The notes: generated from the letters alone by a model not told the origin. Shown: positions 8,401 through 18,102, counted from the first letter of the stretch. The stretch: 64,000 bases of DNA from Caballeronia sp. SEWSISQ10-4 2 (GCF_030464885.1 NZ_JALPRJ010000002.1:62001-126000); one strand, 5' to 3'. Made by a program: numbers and translations.

Positions 8401-9981
8401 GTGCTGGCCAGCCCCCTTTTACCGACGCCATCGATTGATCCTATTGTCATCGGCGCGCGCTTTAATGACAGTTCCGCAGACGCGCGCTCGCCGGCTGCGG
8501 TGTCTATCGACAAGCCGCTCGACTGGCGAGGCGTCGCGCAGATCGCGAATGGCGCGACGCTGGTTTTGTCGCCCGGAGCGCGCTCGCGGATCGACCATGC
8601 ACGCGCGCTCGTCGAGCAGATCGTCGAGCGCCGGATTCGCGCTTATGGCGTGAATACAGGCGTGGGCGCGCTGTGCGACGTGATCGTGTCGCCGTCGGAA
8701 CAGCGCACGTTGTCGCGCAATATCCTGATGAGTCATTCAGTCGGCGTGGGAGAACCGCTGCGGCGCGAGGAGACGCGGGCGATCATCGCGGCTGCCGTGA
8801 ATAACTTCGCGCACGGGCATTCCGGCGTGCGGCTCGAACTGGTGGAGCTGCTGGTCACGTTGCTCGACAGCGGCGCAATACCCGAGGTCCCGGCGTTCGG
8901 ATCGGTCGGTTATCTGAGCCATATGGCGCATATCGCGCTGGTGCTGATCGGCGAGGGTTTTGTCCGCGACGACACCGGCCGCGTGAGCGCCGCCAGCGCG
9001 CTGCAGCGGCTGGCGCGTGAACCGCTCGTGCTCGAGGCGAAGGAGGGCTTGAGCGTGGTCAACGGCACGCCTTGTGTAACCGGGCTTGCCTCGTTGGCGC
9101 TGGCGCGCACCGAGCGGCTGCTGGAATGGGCCGACACGATCTCGGCGATGTCCTTCGAGAACCTGCGCGGACAAGCCGCGGCCTTCGATGCCGACTCGCT
9201 TGCGCTGCGGATATCGCCGGGATTGTCGGTGGTGGGCGCGCATCTGCGGTCCCTTCTCGCCGATAGCGGCATCATCGCGGCGTCGTTCGGGCGCAGGACG
9301 CAGGACCCCTTGAGCTTGCGGACGATTCCCCACGTGCATGGCGCGGCGCGAGACGTGTTCGCGACGACCGCTGACGTGGTGAATCGCGAACTGGCTTCGG
9401 TCACCGATAACCCCGTCGTCGCCGGCACGCTCGCCTCGCCGCGAGTGTTTTCCCAGGCGCACGCGGTGGGGGCGTCCATCGGTCTGGCGATGGATAGCCT
9501 GAGTACTGCCGTGGCCGAAGTCGCCGCGATGGCGGAACGGCGCATCGACCGGCTGGTGAACCCGCTGGTCAGCGGCTTGCCGGCTTTTCTCGCCGATGGC
9601 GGCGGCACGTGTTCCGGTTTCATGATCGCGCAGTACACGGCGGCTTCGCTGGTTGCTCACAACCGCCGGCTCGCCATGCCCGCGAGCCTGGACGGGGGAA
9701 TTACCTCCGGCTTGCAGGAGGACCATCTGTGTCACGCGACGCCGGCTGCGTTGAAGGCGCTGGAAATCATCGCCAATGCTGAGCGCATATTTGCCATCGA
9801 GTTGCTGGCCGCGACTCAGGCGTATGACCTGCAACCTGCTGACGTGTCGCGCGCACCAAAAACCGACGCGGTCTACCGGAGCGTCCGGGCCGTTATCTCT
9901 CAATACAGAGATGACCGGCCGTTGGCCGGCGATATTGCCGCGGCCTGGGCGTTCGTCCACGAGGCAAGCCCGGAGTATTGA
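8401..9981 (+). CDS. HutH-family (aromatic amino acid lyase fold) protein lacking the MIO-forming triad
   Basis: A 526-residue member of the histidine/phenylalanine ammonia-lyase superfamily, with GTG start and a GAGG at 8392-8395. Family landmarks are kept: YGVNTGVG (82-89), EGLSVVNGT, QDPLSLR (301-307) and QEDH. However, the segment that normally reads GSVG-ASG-DLAPLAHM is GSVG-YLSHMAHI (167-178). The Ala-Ser-Gly that cyclises to the MIO electrophile is absent, apparently as an exact three-residue loss after G170. The catalytic tyrosine of QDPYSLR is L304, and the catalytic glutamate of the ASEN motif is H420. By known histidase chemistry this protein should not deaminate histidine. Its place directly after the transporter, under a hut-type operator, suggests a related but different reaction or a binding role. 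It would usually be annotated hutH by homology; I would not assume that function. Confidence 0.85.
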   Translation: MLASPLLPTPSIDPIVIGARFNDSSADARSPAAVSIDKPLDWRGVAQIANGATLVLSPGARSRIDHARALVEQIVERRIRAYGVNTGVGALCDVIVSPSEQRTLSRNILMSHSVGVGEPLRREETRAIIAAAVNNFAHGHSGVRLELVELLVTLLDSGAIPEVPAFGSVGYLSHMAHIALVLIGEGFVRDDTGRVSAASALQRLAREPLVLEAKEGLSVVNGTPCVTGLASLALARTERLLEWADTISAMSFENLRGQAAAFDADSLALRISPGLSVVGAHLRSLLADSGIIAASFGRRTQDPLSLRTIPHVHGAARDVFATTADVVNRELASVTDNPVVAGTLASPRVFSQAHAVGASIGLAMDSLSTAVAEVAAMAERRIDRLVNPLVSGLPAFLADGGGTCSGFMIAQYTAASLVAHNRRLAMPASLDGGITSGLQEDHLCHATPAALKALEIIANAERIFAIELLAATQAYDLQPADVSRAPKTDAVYRSVRAVISQYRDDRPLAGDIAAAWAFVHEASPEY

Positions 9982-9992
9982 TCGCGTGAGTC

Positions 9993-10003
9993 TTGTATAG
10001 ACA
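9993..10003. promoter_or_regulatory. Degenerate HutC-like half operator after the hutH-like gene
   Basis: TTGTATAGACA matches the TTGTATATACA core found at 5049 and 10157 except for one base, and its right arm ends in G rather than A. It lies between the hutH-like stop and the terminator at 10021, an odd place for an operator. It could be a remnant of a lost promoter or gene. Confidence 0.3.
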
Positions 10004-10020
10004 GATTCTCCGCTTCCCAT

Positions 10021-10060
10021 AGCCGCCAATTCCGCCGTTTTACGCGGAATTGGCGGCTTT
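10021..10060 (+). terminator. Terminator closing the transporter/hutH-like operon
   Basis: AGCCGCCAATTCCGC (10021-10035) and GCGGAATTGGCGGCT (10044-10058) form a perfect 15-pair stem with an 8-base loop, followed by a short T run. It separates the first hut unit from hutU. Confidence 0.8.
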
Positions 10061-10156
10061 CGCCCCATGTCTGGCGGGCTTTTCATCCCGTTCAAGTAAA
10101 CCCCTACTTCGAATCGATCTGCCACTGCTTGCGCTTCGATTTGTTTTAATTCAGAC

Positions 10157-10168
10157 TTGTATATACAA
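10157..10168. promoter_or_regulatory. HutC-type operator upstream of hutU
   Basis: TTGTATATACAA is a perfect 12-base palindrome identical to the core of the site at 5049. It lies 92 bases before the hutU start, downstream of the preceding terminator, where the promoter of the hutUDIFG unit is expected. This links both hut units to one regulator, presumably HutC, which is not encoded here. Confidence 0.7.
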
Positions 10169-10260
10169 CTTGCCGACCAAGTTCCATCGCTGCCCAAAAC
10201 GCCCGCGGAATTGGCTGCAAGATACCGAATGTTCACTATCCCCGTCCGAGGAGTGTTTCG

Positions 10261-11943
10261 ATGAAAAACCACAACCCGCGTCCCCTGCGCGCACCGCGCG
10301 GCACTGAGCTTACGTGCAAGAGCTGGCTCACCGAAGCGCCGTATCGGATGCTGCTGAACAACCTCGATCCGGAGGTCGCCGAGAACCCCGACCAGCTCGT
10401 GGTCTATGGCGGTATAGGCCGCGCGGCCCGCAACTGGGAATGTCTCGACAAAATCCTCGAAACGCTGCAGCGCCTAGAAAACGATGAATCGCTGCTGGTC
10501 CAGTCCGGCAAGCCGGTCGGCGTGTTCAAAACGCATGCTGACGCGCCGCGCGTGTTGATCGCAAATTCGAACCTCGTGCCGAAATGGGCGACGTGGGAGC
10601 ATTTCAACGAACTCGACCGCAAGGGCCTCTTCATGTACGGCCAGATGACGGCCGGAAGCTGGATCTACATTGGCAGCCAGGGGATTGTGCAGGGGACGTA
10701 CGAGACTTTCGTCGAAGCCGCGCGGCAGCACTTCAACGGCAGCTGGAAAGGCCGCTGGATCCTGACCGCTGGCCTGGGCGGCATGGGCGGCGCGCAGCCG
10801 CTCGCGGCGACGCTGGCGGGGGCGGTTTCGCTGAATATCGAGTGCGACCAGACGCGTATCGACTTCCGTCTGCGTACGCGTTACGTCGATAAACAAGCGA
10901 AGGACATCGATCACGCGCTTGAACTGATCAAGCAGCACACCGCCGCTGGCGACGCTGTGTCGATTGCACTCTTGGGCAACGCCGCCGAAGTGCTGCCGGA
11001 GCTCGTGCGCCGCGCCAAGACCGGCGATATCAAGCCGGATCTCGTCACCGATCAAACCTCGTCGCACGATCTGATCAACGGTTATCTGCCCGCCGGCTGG
11101 AGCCTGGAAAAGTGGCGCGCGGCGTCGCTCGACGCGTCGCAACACGCTGAATTGAAAGCGGCTGCGCAACGTTCCTGCGCCCAGCACGTCCAGGCGATGC
11201 TCGATTTCCACGCCATGGGCATCCCGGCCGTGGACTACGGCAACAACCTGCGCCAGGTCGCTTTCGACGACGGTGTGAAGAACGCCTTCGATTTCCCCGG
11301 CTTCGTTCCTGCGTACATCCGCCCGCTGTTTTGCGAAGGCAAGGGCCCGTTCCGCTGGGTTGCGCTGTCCGGCGATCCGGAAGATATCTACAAGACCGAC
11401 GCCAAGCTCAAGGAACTCTTCCCGCACAACGCAGGCATGAACCGCTGGCTCGATATGGCGCGCGACCGCATCGCGTTCCAGGGTCTGCCGGCGCGGATTT
11501 GCTGGCTGGGTCTGGGCGAACGTCATGTTGCCGGTCTCGCGTTCAATGAGATGGTGAAGAGCGGCGAGCTGAAAGCGCCGATCGTGATCGGTCGCGATCA
11601 CCTCGATACCGGTTCCGTCGCGAGCCCGAATCGGGAGACTGAAAGCATGAAAGATGGCACCGACGCCGTGTCGGACTGGCCGCTGCTCAACGCGCTGCTG
11701 AACACCGCGGGCGGCGCGACGTGGGTCAGCCTGCATCATGGCGGCGGCGTCGGCATGGGGTACTCGCAACACGCGGGCATGGTGATCGTTGCCGACGGCA
11801 CCGATGCAGCCCAGAAGCGCCTCGCGCGCGTGCTCGTGAACGACTGCGCGTCGGGCGTGATGCGCCACGGCGACGCCGGCTACGAGCAAGCCATCGAATG
11901 CGCGAAGAACTTCGGCCTCGATCTGCCGTTCATCACGACCTGA
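10261..11943 (+). CDS. hutU: Urocanate hydratase
   Basis: Urocanase, 560 residues. It adds water to urocanate with tightly bound NAD+ acting as electrophile, giving imidazolonepropionate. The N-terminus has [20 protein letters not shown]. The NAD-binding glycine cluster is [14 protein letters not shown], and the C-terminal part contains [11 protein letters not shown] and the [16 protein letters not shown] segment. Length and motifs are typical. A GAGGAG at 10248-10253 precedes the ATG. First gene of the second hut operon, separated by two bases from hutD. Confidence 0.97.
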   Translation: MKNHNPRPLRAPRGTELTCKSWLTEAPYRMLLNNLDPEVAENPDQLVVYGGIGRAARNWECLDKILETLQRLENDESLLVQSGKPVGVFKTHADAPRVLIANSNLVPKWATWEHFNELDRKGLFMYGQMTAGSWIYIGSQGIVQGTYETFVEAARQHFNGSWKGRWILTAGLGGMGGAQPLAATLAGAVSLNIECDQTRIDFRLRTRYVDKQAKDIDHALELIKQHTAAGDAVSIALLGNAAEVLPELVRRAKTGDIKPDLVTDQTSSHDLINGYLPAGWSLEKWRAASLDASQHAELKAAAQRSCAQHVQAMLDFHAMGIPAVDYGNNLRQVAFDDGVKNAFDFPGFVPAYIRPLFCEGKGPFRWVALSGDPEDIYKTDAKLKELFPHNAGMNRWLDMARDRIAFQGLPARICWLGLGERHVAGLAFNEMVKSGELKAPIVIGRDHLDTGSVASPNRETESMKDGTDAVSDWPLLNALLNTAGGATWVSLHHGGGVGMGYSQHAGMVIVADGTDAAQKRLARVLVNDCASGVMRHGDAGYEQAIECAKNFGLDLPFITT

Positions 11944-11945
11944 CC

Positions 11946-12536
11946 ATGTCTTCTGCCTTCAGCATTATTCGCGCGGCCGATTTGAAGGCCGTGCCGTGGA
12001 AGAACGGCGGCGGCGCGACGCGCGAGATCGCCGCGTCGCCGAAAGGTGCGGCATTCGATGCCTTCGACTGGCGCGTGAGCGTCGCGGATGTATCGGAGGC
12101 GGGGGCGTTTTCGGTGTTCGAGGGAATTGACCGCGTGCTGACGTTGATCGAGGGCGCGGAGATGGTGCTCATCGATTCGGCCGGCCCGCGACATGTCCTC
12201 GCACGCTGGGATTCGCTCGCGTTCGCGGGTGAAGAAAAGATAACGGCAGAATTGCCGCGCGGTCCAACGCGTGATTTCAACCTGATGTTGAGGCGGGATC
12301 GGGTGTCGGGGAGCGTAGTGGTGCGGCGTGAGGCTGAACCGTTGAAAGTGGAGCAGGGCAGTGTCGTGCTGGTCAGCGCGCTTGGGGAGTTCGCGGTGAA
12401 TGACGAGCGTTTGTTCCAGGGCGATGCGCTTGTTTTAGACGCCGGGCATGGGGGCCAAGTCTTGAACATCGAACCGCTTTCAAAAGGCGCGGTTCTTATC
12501 GACGCCCGTATCGTTTCAAAGGGAACGCGGACATGA
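11946..12536 (+). CDS. hutD: HutD-family cupin-like protein
   Basis: A 196-residue HutD/Ves protein with the family signature [13 protein letters not shown] near the N-terminus and [10 protein letters not shown] after it. HutD is a conserved bicupin of hut operons. In Pseudomonas it is proposed to bind a pathway intermediate and restrain hut expression; its biochemical role is not settled. The ATG at 11946 is chosen because it immediately follows hutU and matches the family N-terminus, although the frame is open upstream. Its stop overlaps the hutI start. Confidence 0.92.
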   Translation: MSSAFSIIRAADLKAVPWKNGGGATREIAASPKGAAFDAFDWRVSVADVSEAGAFSVFEGIDRVLTLIEGAEMVLIDSAGPRHVLARWDSLAFAGEEKITAELPRGPTRDFNLMLRRDRVSGSVVVRREAEPLKVEQGSVVLVSALGEFAVNDERLFQGDALVLDAGHGGQVLNIEPLSKGAVLIDARIVSKGTRT

Positions 12537-13759
12537 CCGATAACAGCCTGCACATCTGGCGCAACGCGCGTCTCGCGCCTCGTGCGGATCCGGCTGACGT
12601 ACTGGAAAACGCGGCGATTGTCGTGCGCGATGGGCGTATTGAATGGTTCGGCGCGCAAGGTGACATGCCTGCGAAGTTTGCCGAGGCTGTAGGCCACGAC
12701 CTCGAAGGACGGATCGTCACGCCGGGTCTCGTCGATTGCCATACGCACCTCGTCTATGCGGGAAACCGCGCGGAAGAATTCGCCATGCGGCTCGAAGGCG
12801 TGAGTTACGAAGACATCGCGAAACGCGGTGGCGGCATCGTCTCGACGGTGCGTAATACACGTGCGGCTAGCGAAGACGAACTGTTCGCGCAATCGTTGCG
12901 CCGGCTGGATGCGTTGCTCGCCGAAGGCGTGACGGCGCTGGAAATCAAATCAGGTTACGGGCTCGATCTCGCAACCGAACGCAAGATGCTGCGCGTCGCA
13001 CGGCGGCTGGCGGCGGCGCGGCCAGTGACAATAGCCACGACGTTCCTCGGCGCACACGCGTTGCCCCCGGAATACGCAGGTCGCGCGGATGATTACATCG
13101 CCTACGTCTGCAACGAGATGCTGCCGACGCTCGCAGGAGAAGCTCTGGTCGATGCCGTCGATGTGTTCTGCGAGCGCATTGCGTTCACGCTGGAACAGGC
13201 GGAGCGCGTGTTCGACGCGGCATCGAAGCTGAGTCTGCCCGTGAAAATGCATGCCGAGCAGTTGTCGCTGATGGGCGGCGCGGCGCTCGCCGCGAAGCAT
13301 CACGCGCTATCCGCCGATCACCTCGAATTCCTCGACGAAGCCGGCGTTATCGCGATGCGCGAAGCCGGCACCGTCGCCGTGTTGTTGCCCGGCGCGTTCT
13401 ACTTCATCCGCGAAAAGCAGTTGCCGCCGATAGACCTGCTGCGTCGCCACGGCGTGCCGATCGCGCTCGCCACCGACAGCAATCCGGGGACATCACCCAC
13501 CACATCGCTGCTGCTGATGCTCAACATGGGCTGCACGCTGTTCCGCTTGTCCGTGGCCGAAGTGCTTGCGGGCGTCACGCGTCACGGCGCCAAAGCGCTC
13601 GGTCACGCCGATGTCAGCGGCGAGATCGCCATCGGCGCGAAGGCGGATTTCGTCGCGTGGGATATCGAAACGCTGGCGGAACTGGCGTACTGGAGCGGCC
13701 TGGATCGCTGCGCGCTGGTCGTGCGGCACGGCGCCGTGACCGTGGATAAACGAAAATAA
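12533..13759 (+). CDS. hutI: Imidazolonepropionase
   Basis: Metal-dependent amidohydrolase of 408 residues that opens imidazolone-5-propionate to N-formimidoyl-L-glutamate. Visible features are the metal motif [16 protein letters not shown], the HAEQLS histidine, the SADHLE strand and the metal-binding [10 protein letters not shown]. It starts with ATG overlapping the hutD stop by four bases, so it is translationally coupled. Third step of the type II histidine pathway encoded here. Confidence 0.96.
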   Translation: MTDNSLHIWRNARLAPRADPADVLENAAIVVRDGRIEWFGAQGDMPAKFAEAVGHDLEGRIVTPGLVDCHTHLVYAGNRAEEFAMRLEGVSYEDIAKRGGGIVSTVRNTRAASEDELFAQSLRRLDALLAEGVTALEIKSGYGLDLATERKMLRVARRLAAARPVTIATTFLGAHALPPEYAGRADDYIAYVCNEMLPTLAGEALVDAVDVFCERIAFTLEQAERVFDAASKLSLPVKMHAEQLSLMGGAALAAKHHALSADHLEFLDEAGVIAMREAGTVAVLLPGAFYFIREKQLPPIDLLRRHGVPIALATDSNPGTSPTTSLLLMLNMGCTLFRLSVAEVLAGVTRHGAKALGHADVSGEIAIGAKADFVAWDIETLAELAYWSGLDRCALVVRHGAVTVDKRK

Positions 13760-13771
13760 GCGGAATACCCC

Positions 13772-15157
13772 ATGACTCGAAACAGCTTGTTTGCCGAACA
13801 CGCGCGTTTGCAGGACGGCTGGCGTCGTGACGTGCTGCTCGAATGGGACGACCAAGGCACGCTGCTCGCCGTCACGCCGGACAGCATGCAACCGGCTGGC
13901 GTGAACAAAGCCAAGGGTCCGGTGCTGGCCGGCATGCCGAATCTTCACTCGCACGCGTTCCAGCGCGCGATGGCGGGCCTCACCGAATATCGTGCAAATC
14001 CGACGGATAGTTTCTGGAGCTGGCGCGACCTGATGTACCGGTTTGCCGCGCGCATTTCTCCGGACAGCATTGGCGACGTCGCGCGCTGGCTTTATATCGA
14101 AATGCTGAAGGCCGGCTATACGTCGGTCTGCGAATTCCACTACGTGCATCACGCGCCGGACGGCCAGCATTACGCGAATCCCGCGGAAATGGCCGCGCGC
14201 GTGGTCGATGCCGCTACGCAAACCGGCATCGGCATGACGATGCTGCCGGTGCTTTATCAATACAGCGGCTTCGGTGAGCGCGAGCCGACGCCGGGTCAGG
14301 CGCGTTTCATTCACACGCCTGAAAGCCTGCTCGATGCGCTCGTTTCGTTGCGCAAGGATCAGCCGGAAAACGGCAACTTGCGATACGGCGTCGCGCCGCA
14401 CTCATTGCGCGCTGTATCGAAGGAAACGCTGGGGCGCATGCTCAGTGGACTCGACCGCGAGTTTCCGGGCGCGCCGGTGCATATCCATATCGCCGAGCAG
14501 ACGGCTGAAGTCGATGCCTGTCTCGAGACGTTGAAAGCGCGGCCAGTGCGCTGGCTGCTCGATAACTTCGATGTCAACGAACGCTGGTGCCTCGTACACG
14601 CCACGCACGTCGATGAAAACGAAGTCCGCGCGATGGCTGCAAGCCGCGCCATCGCGGGCCTGTGCCTGACAACCGAAGCCAATCTCGGCGATGGCATTTT
14701 TCCGACGCACGCGTATCTGAACGACGGCGGGAGTTTCGGCCTCGGCTCGGACAGCCATATTGCGGTCGACTGGCGCTCCGAACTGCGCTTGCTGGAATAC
14801 GGACAACGCCTGACGCGCCGCGAGCGCAACGTGCTGGCATCGAACGAGCAGGCGCACGTCGCTGATCGTCTCTTCGATGCCGCAGTGCTTGGCGGCGCCA
14901 GCGCCAGCGGTCGCGCAGTCGGCGTGTTGCAAGCGGGGTGCCGGGCGGATTTCACCGTGCTCGATCCGGATCATCCGGCTATCGCGGGGCATGCACCGGA
15001 CGCGTGGTTATCGGGCGTGGTGTTTTGCGAACATGGCGAGACGCCGGTGCTCGATGTCAGCGTCGGCGGCAAAATCGTGGTCGAGGCGCGGCGGCATCGC
15101 GATGAAGGAGAGGCATTCGGGCAGTATCGAAAGACGCTGGCCGGATTGCTCGAATAA
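13772..15157 (+). CDS. hutF: Formimidoylglutamate deiminase
   Basis: Amidohydrolase of 461 residues that deiminates N-formimidoylglutamate to N-formylglutamate and ammonia, the branch used by pseudomonads and Burkholderia. The metal motif is NLHSHAFQRAMAGLTE. Other conserved stretches are YGVAPHSLRAV, HIHIAEQ, LVHATHVD and LGSDSHIAVDWRSELR. Its presence together with hutG shows the five-step route rather than the HutG-only formamide route. It sits 12 bases after hutI. Confidence 0.95.
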   Translation: MTRNSLFAEHARLQDGWRRDVLLEWDDQGTLLAVTPDSMQPAGVNKAKGPVLAGMPNLHSHAFQRAMAGLTEYRANPTDSFWSWRDLMYRFAARISPDSIGDVARWLYIEMLKAGYTSVCEFHYVHHAPDGQHYANPAEMAARVVDAATQTGIGMTMLPVLYQYSGFGEREPTPGQARFIHTPESLLDALVSLRKDQPENGNLRYGVAPHSLRAVSKETLGRMLSGLDREFPGAPVHIHIAEQTAEVDACLETLKARPVRWLLDNFDVNERWCLVHATHVDENEVRAMAASRAIAGLCLTTEANLGDGIFPTHAYLNDGGSFGLGSDSHIAVDWRSELRLLEYGQRLTRRERNVLASNEQAHVADRLFDAAVLGGASASGRAVGVLQAGCRADFTVLDPDHPAIAGHAPDAWLSGVVFCEHGETPVLDVSVGGKIVVEARRHRDEGEAFGQYRKTLAGLLE

Positions 15158-15169
15158 AGGAAATCGTCT

Positions 15170-15970
15170 GTGACTGATCAAGTTTTCACGTTGAAGCGCG
15201 GCAGTGCGCCGCTGCTCATTTCCATCCCGCACGCCGGCACCCGGATTCCCGCCGACATAGCTTCTTCGATGACCCCGATCGCCCGCGAAGTCGATGACAC
15301 CGACTGGCATCTGGAACGCCTGTACGAGTTCGCCGTGACGATGGGCGCATCTATCCTCGTGCCTGCGAATTCGCGCTACGTGATCGATCTGAACCGCCCG
15401 CCCGACGGCGCGAATCTTTATCCCGGACGCGATACAACCGGCCTGTGTCCCGTCGATACCTTCAACAGCGAACCGTTGTACCCGGAAGGCGGTGCGCCTT
15501 CGGAGGCGCAGATCGCCGAGCGTCGCGAGAAGTACTGGCGGCCTTATCACGATGCGCTGGCCGAAGAACTGGCGCGTTTGAAAGCGGTGCATGGCAAAGC
15601 GTTGATGTGGGAAGCCCATTCCATTCGTTCGCACGTGCCACGTTTCTTCGACGGCAGGCTTTTCGACTTTAACTTCGGCACGGCCGGTGGAGAGAGCGCT
15701 GTTGCGGGCCTCGCGGAAAAGCTCGAAGCGATGGTGGTCAAGCAGGGCGCTTACACGGCTGTCGCCAACGGCCGCTTCAAGGGCGGTTACATCACGCGAC
15801 ACTACGGAGCGCCGCAGGAAGGTATTCACGCAGTGCAACTGGAATTGTCGCAGGTGACCTATATGGAAGAAACGCGTCCATACGCATACGACGAAGCTCG
15901 CGCCGCCCGGGTCGCACCGTTAATGCGGGATCTGGTGCAGTGTGCGTTGGAGTCGGTGAGTTCGGCGTGA
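15170..15970 (+). CDS. hutG: N-formylglutamate deformylase
   Basis: N-formylglutamate amidohydrolase of 266 residues, releasing glutamate and formate in the last step. The family N-terminus ISIPHAGTRIP, the VDDTDWHLERLY segment, the SRYVIDLNRPP motif and EAHSIRSHVPRFFDG are all present. Translation starts at GTG 15170 after AAAGGAAA. Last gene of hutUDIFG; a 20-pair stem-loop follows. Confidence 0.95.
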   Translation: MTDQVFTLKRGSAPLLISIPHAGTRIPADIASSMTPIAREVDDTDWHLERLYEFAVTMGASILVPANSRYVIDLNRPPDGANLYPGRDTTGLCPVDTFNSEPLYPEGGAPSEAQIAERREKYWRPYHDALAEELARLKAVHGKALMWEAHSIRSHVPRFFDGRLFDFNFGTAGGESAVAGLAEKLEAMVVKQGAYTAVANGRFKGGYITRHYGAPQEGIHAVQLELSQVTYMEETRPYAYDEARAARVAPLMRDLVQCALESVSSA

Positions 15971-16026
15971 TTGCTTGAAAACGCCTGATTCGGATGATGA
16001 ACGCCGTCTTGGGAGCACTCCTGCAT

Positions 16027-16070
16027 AGCTAAAAAGCCATTTCAACGTGCGTTGAAATGGCTTTTTAGCT
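16027..16070. terminator. Bidirectional terminator between hutG and nadB
   Basis: AGCTAAAAAGCCATTTCAAC (16027-16046) and its exact complement at 16051-16070 form a 20-pair stem with a GTGC loop. The A and T runs allow termination from both sides, serving hutG on the + strand and nadB on the - strand. Confidence 0.9.
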
Positions 16071-16102
16071 TTAACTCAAGCTGTTCTTGTCGCGAGAAAC
16101 GT

Positions 16103-17701
16103 TCAAAGTTCTCGCCGTCTTACCACCGACGGCGTCAACACAGTCGGCAGCGCCTTCGGCAACGTCTCCGGCCAGTCGCGGCTGAAATGCAAACCACGAC
16201 TTTCGCGCCGCGAACACGCGCTCTCGACAATCAGCGAAGCCACGTCTACCAGATTTCGAAGTTCAAGCAGATCGCGGCTCACCTTGAAGTTCGCGTAGTA
16301 CTCGTGGATCTCGTCGCGCAGCATCGCAATCCGATGCTGGGCGCGCGCAAGCCGTTTATCGGTCCGCACGATACCCACGTAATTCCACATCAGCCGCCGC
16401 AACTCATCCCAGTTGTGCGCGACCACGACTTCCTCGTCTGGATCGGAGACGCGGCTTTCATCCCAGGCCGGCAGCGGCGCGTGACCGCTCGCCGCGAAGC
16501 CATCCGCTTCCATGGCCTGTGCTGCGGCACGCCCGACCACGAGGCACTCGAGCAGCGAATTGCTCGCCAACCGGTTTGCACCATGCAGACCCGTGCACGA
16601 CGTTTCGCCGACGGCATAAAGGCCTGTGCGATCCGTGCGGCCCGCGAGGTCGGTGACCACGCCGCCGCAGGTGTAATGCGCAGCGGGCACGACGGGAATC
16701 GGCTGTTTCGTGATGTCGATGCCGAACTCACGGCAGCGCGCAAGGATGGTGGGAAAGTGCTCCTGAAGGAACGCTTCCGGCTGATGACTGATATCGAGAT
16801 ACACGCAGTCAATACCGCGCTTCTTGATCTCGAAGTCGATCGCCCGCGCGACGATATCGCGCGGTGCGAGTTCGGCGCGTTCGTCGTGGGCAGGCATGAA
16901 ACGCGTGCCGTCGGGCAGGCGCAAGATGCCACCTTCGCCGCGCACGGCCTCGGAAATCAGGAATGACTTCGCGTACGGATGGAACAGGCAAGTCGGATGG
17001 AACTGGATGAATTCCATGTTCGACACGCGGCAACCGGCGCGCCACGCCATCGCGATGCCGTCGCCGGTCGCGGTATCAGGGTTCGTGGTGTACAGATACA
17101 CCTTGCCTGCACCGCCGGTCGCAAGCACGGTATGCGGTGCCTCGATAGTGACGGTGCGCCCGCTCGCGAGATCGAGCGCATACAGCCCATGACAGCGATG
17201 CCCGGGCAAGCCGAGCCGCTCCGACGTGATCAGGTCGATGGCGTAATGATCTTCGAGGACCGTGATGTTCGGATGATTGCGCACGCGCTCGTTGAGCGTG
17301 GTGACCACGGCATGCCCGGTGGCATCGGCGGCGTGAATAATTCGCCGATGACTATGGCCGCCTTCACGCGTCAGATGAAAGCCGAGTTCGGCGGAGAGAT
17401 CCTTGGTGAAGGGCACGCCTTCGCCGATCAGCCATTCGATCGCAGCACGCCCGTTTTCCACGATGAATCGCGTAGCCGCCTCGTCGCACAAGCCGCCGCC
17501 GGCAATCAACGTGTCGCGGACGTGGTTGTCGACGCTGTCCGCGGAGTCGAGCACGGCCGCGATGCCGCCTTGGGCCCAGTCGCTGGCGCCTTCGCTCACG
17601 CTGCGCTTGGCGAGGATCGCGACGCGCCGCGTGTCCGCCAGATTCAGCGCCACGCTCAGGCCCGCCAGTCCGCTGCCGATGATTGCTACATCGAAATTCA
17701 T
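16103..17701 (-). CDS. nadB: L-aspartate oxidase
   Basis: FAD enzyme of 532 residues that oxidises L-aspartate to iminoaspartate, the substrate of NadA. The dinucleotide fold is [17 protein letters not shown], followed by [11 protein letters not shown], the active-site segment [39 protein letters not shown] and the C-terminal FAD motif [20 protein letters not shown]. The C-terminal helical region is present. It lies on the strand opposite to nadA-nadC, which are 11-13 kb away across the hut island, so the NAD genes are not one operon here. Confidence 0.97.
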   Translation of the reverse strand: MNFDVAIIGSGLAGLSVALNLADTRRVAILAKRSVSEGASDWAQGGIAAVLDSADSVDNHVRDTLIAGGGLCDEAATRFIVENGRAAIEWLIGEGVPFTKDLSAELGFHLTREGGHSHRRIIHAADATGHAVVTTLNERVRNHPNITVLEDHYAIDLITSERLGLPGHRCHGLYALDLASGRTVTIEAPHTVLATGGAGKVYLYTTNPDTATGDGIAMAWRAGCRVSNMEFIQFHPTCLFHPYAKSFLISEAVRGEGGILRLPDGTRFMPAHDERAELAPRDIVARAIDFEIKKRGIDCVYLDISHQPEAFLQEHFPTILARCREFGIDITKQPIPVVPAAHYTCGGVVTDLAGRTDRTGLYAVGETSCTGLHGANRLASNSLLECLVVGRAAAQAMEADGFAASGHAPLPAWDESRVSDPDEEVVVAHNWDELRRLMWNYVGIVRTDKRLARAQHRIAMLRDEIHEYYANFKVSRDLLELRNLVDVASLIVESACSRRESRGLHFSRDWPETLPKALPTVLTPSVVRRREL

Positions 17702-17876
17702 CCTGCCACGTCTCCGTCTATAGTTGTCCGCCGCGGCTTTCGGGACTCACGCCGGTGGCATGCGGAAAGCCTGGTCGGCAAGGATAACGCGTGGCCACGC
17801 AACACGGCCACTTGGCCGTTCGGCCAGTAGGGCGAACGAATCGCGCGGAATAGGTCCGAAAACGGTAGCACAAAAG

Positions 17877-17906
17877 CAAAAAGCCTCGCGTGAGCGAGGC
17901 TTTTTG
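17877..17906. terminator. Terminator after rpmG
   Basis: AAAAAGCCTCGC, a GTGA loop, then GCGAGGCTTTTT (17878-17905). It is symmetrical, so it can end transcripts in both directions; on the - strand it closes rpmB-rpmG. Confidence 0.9.
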
Positions 17907-17934
17907 TGAAGCGGTACAAAAGGAAACGAAGACC

Positions 17935-18102
17935 TTATTTGATCTTGGTTTCTTTGTATTCAACGTGCTTGCGGACAACGGGATCGAACTTCTTGATCGC
18001 CATTTTTTCCGGCATGTTGCGCTTGTTTTTCGTGGTCGTGTAGAAGTGACCCGTGCCTGCGGTCGATTCCAGCTTGATCTTGTCGCGTGCGCCCTTGGCC
18101 AT
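17935..18102 (-). CDS. rpmG: 50S ribosomal protein L33
   Basis: A 55-residue basic protein beginning [18 protein letters not shown] and ending [13 protein letters not shown]. It matches bacterial L33 in its cysteine-free form (no zinc ribbon). A strong AAGGAG ribosome site precedes the ATG. It follows rpmB by 11 bases, the usual rpmB-rpmG pair. L33 sits near the E site of the large subunit. Confidence 0.97.
   Translation of the reverse strand: MAKGARDKIKLESTAGTGHFYTTTKNKRNMPEKMAIKKFDPVVRKHVEYKETKIK

Noticed and set aside
8905..8920. Possible assembly error as the cause of the missing MIO triad
   Set aside because: An error would not also replace the catalytic Tyr (L304) and Glu (H420) while keeping frame and family motifs; three independent sites agree.
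8737..10272. - strand frame of 511 codons over the hutH-like gene and hutU leader
   Set aside because: It crosses a terminator and the operator at 10157 and shows only shadow composition.
10474..11889. - strand frame of 471 codons over hutU
   Set aside because: Urocanase is unambiguous on the + strand; the antisense product has no recognisable domain.
16052..16966. + strand frame of 304 codons over nadB
   Set aside because: It starts inside the bidirectional terminator region and is antisense to NadB.
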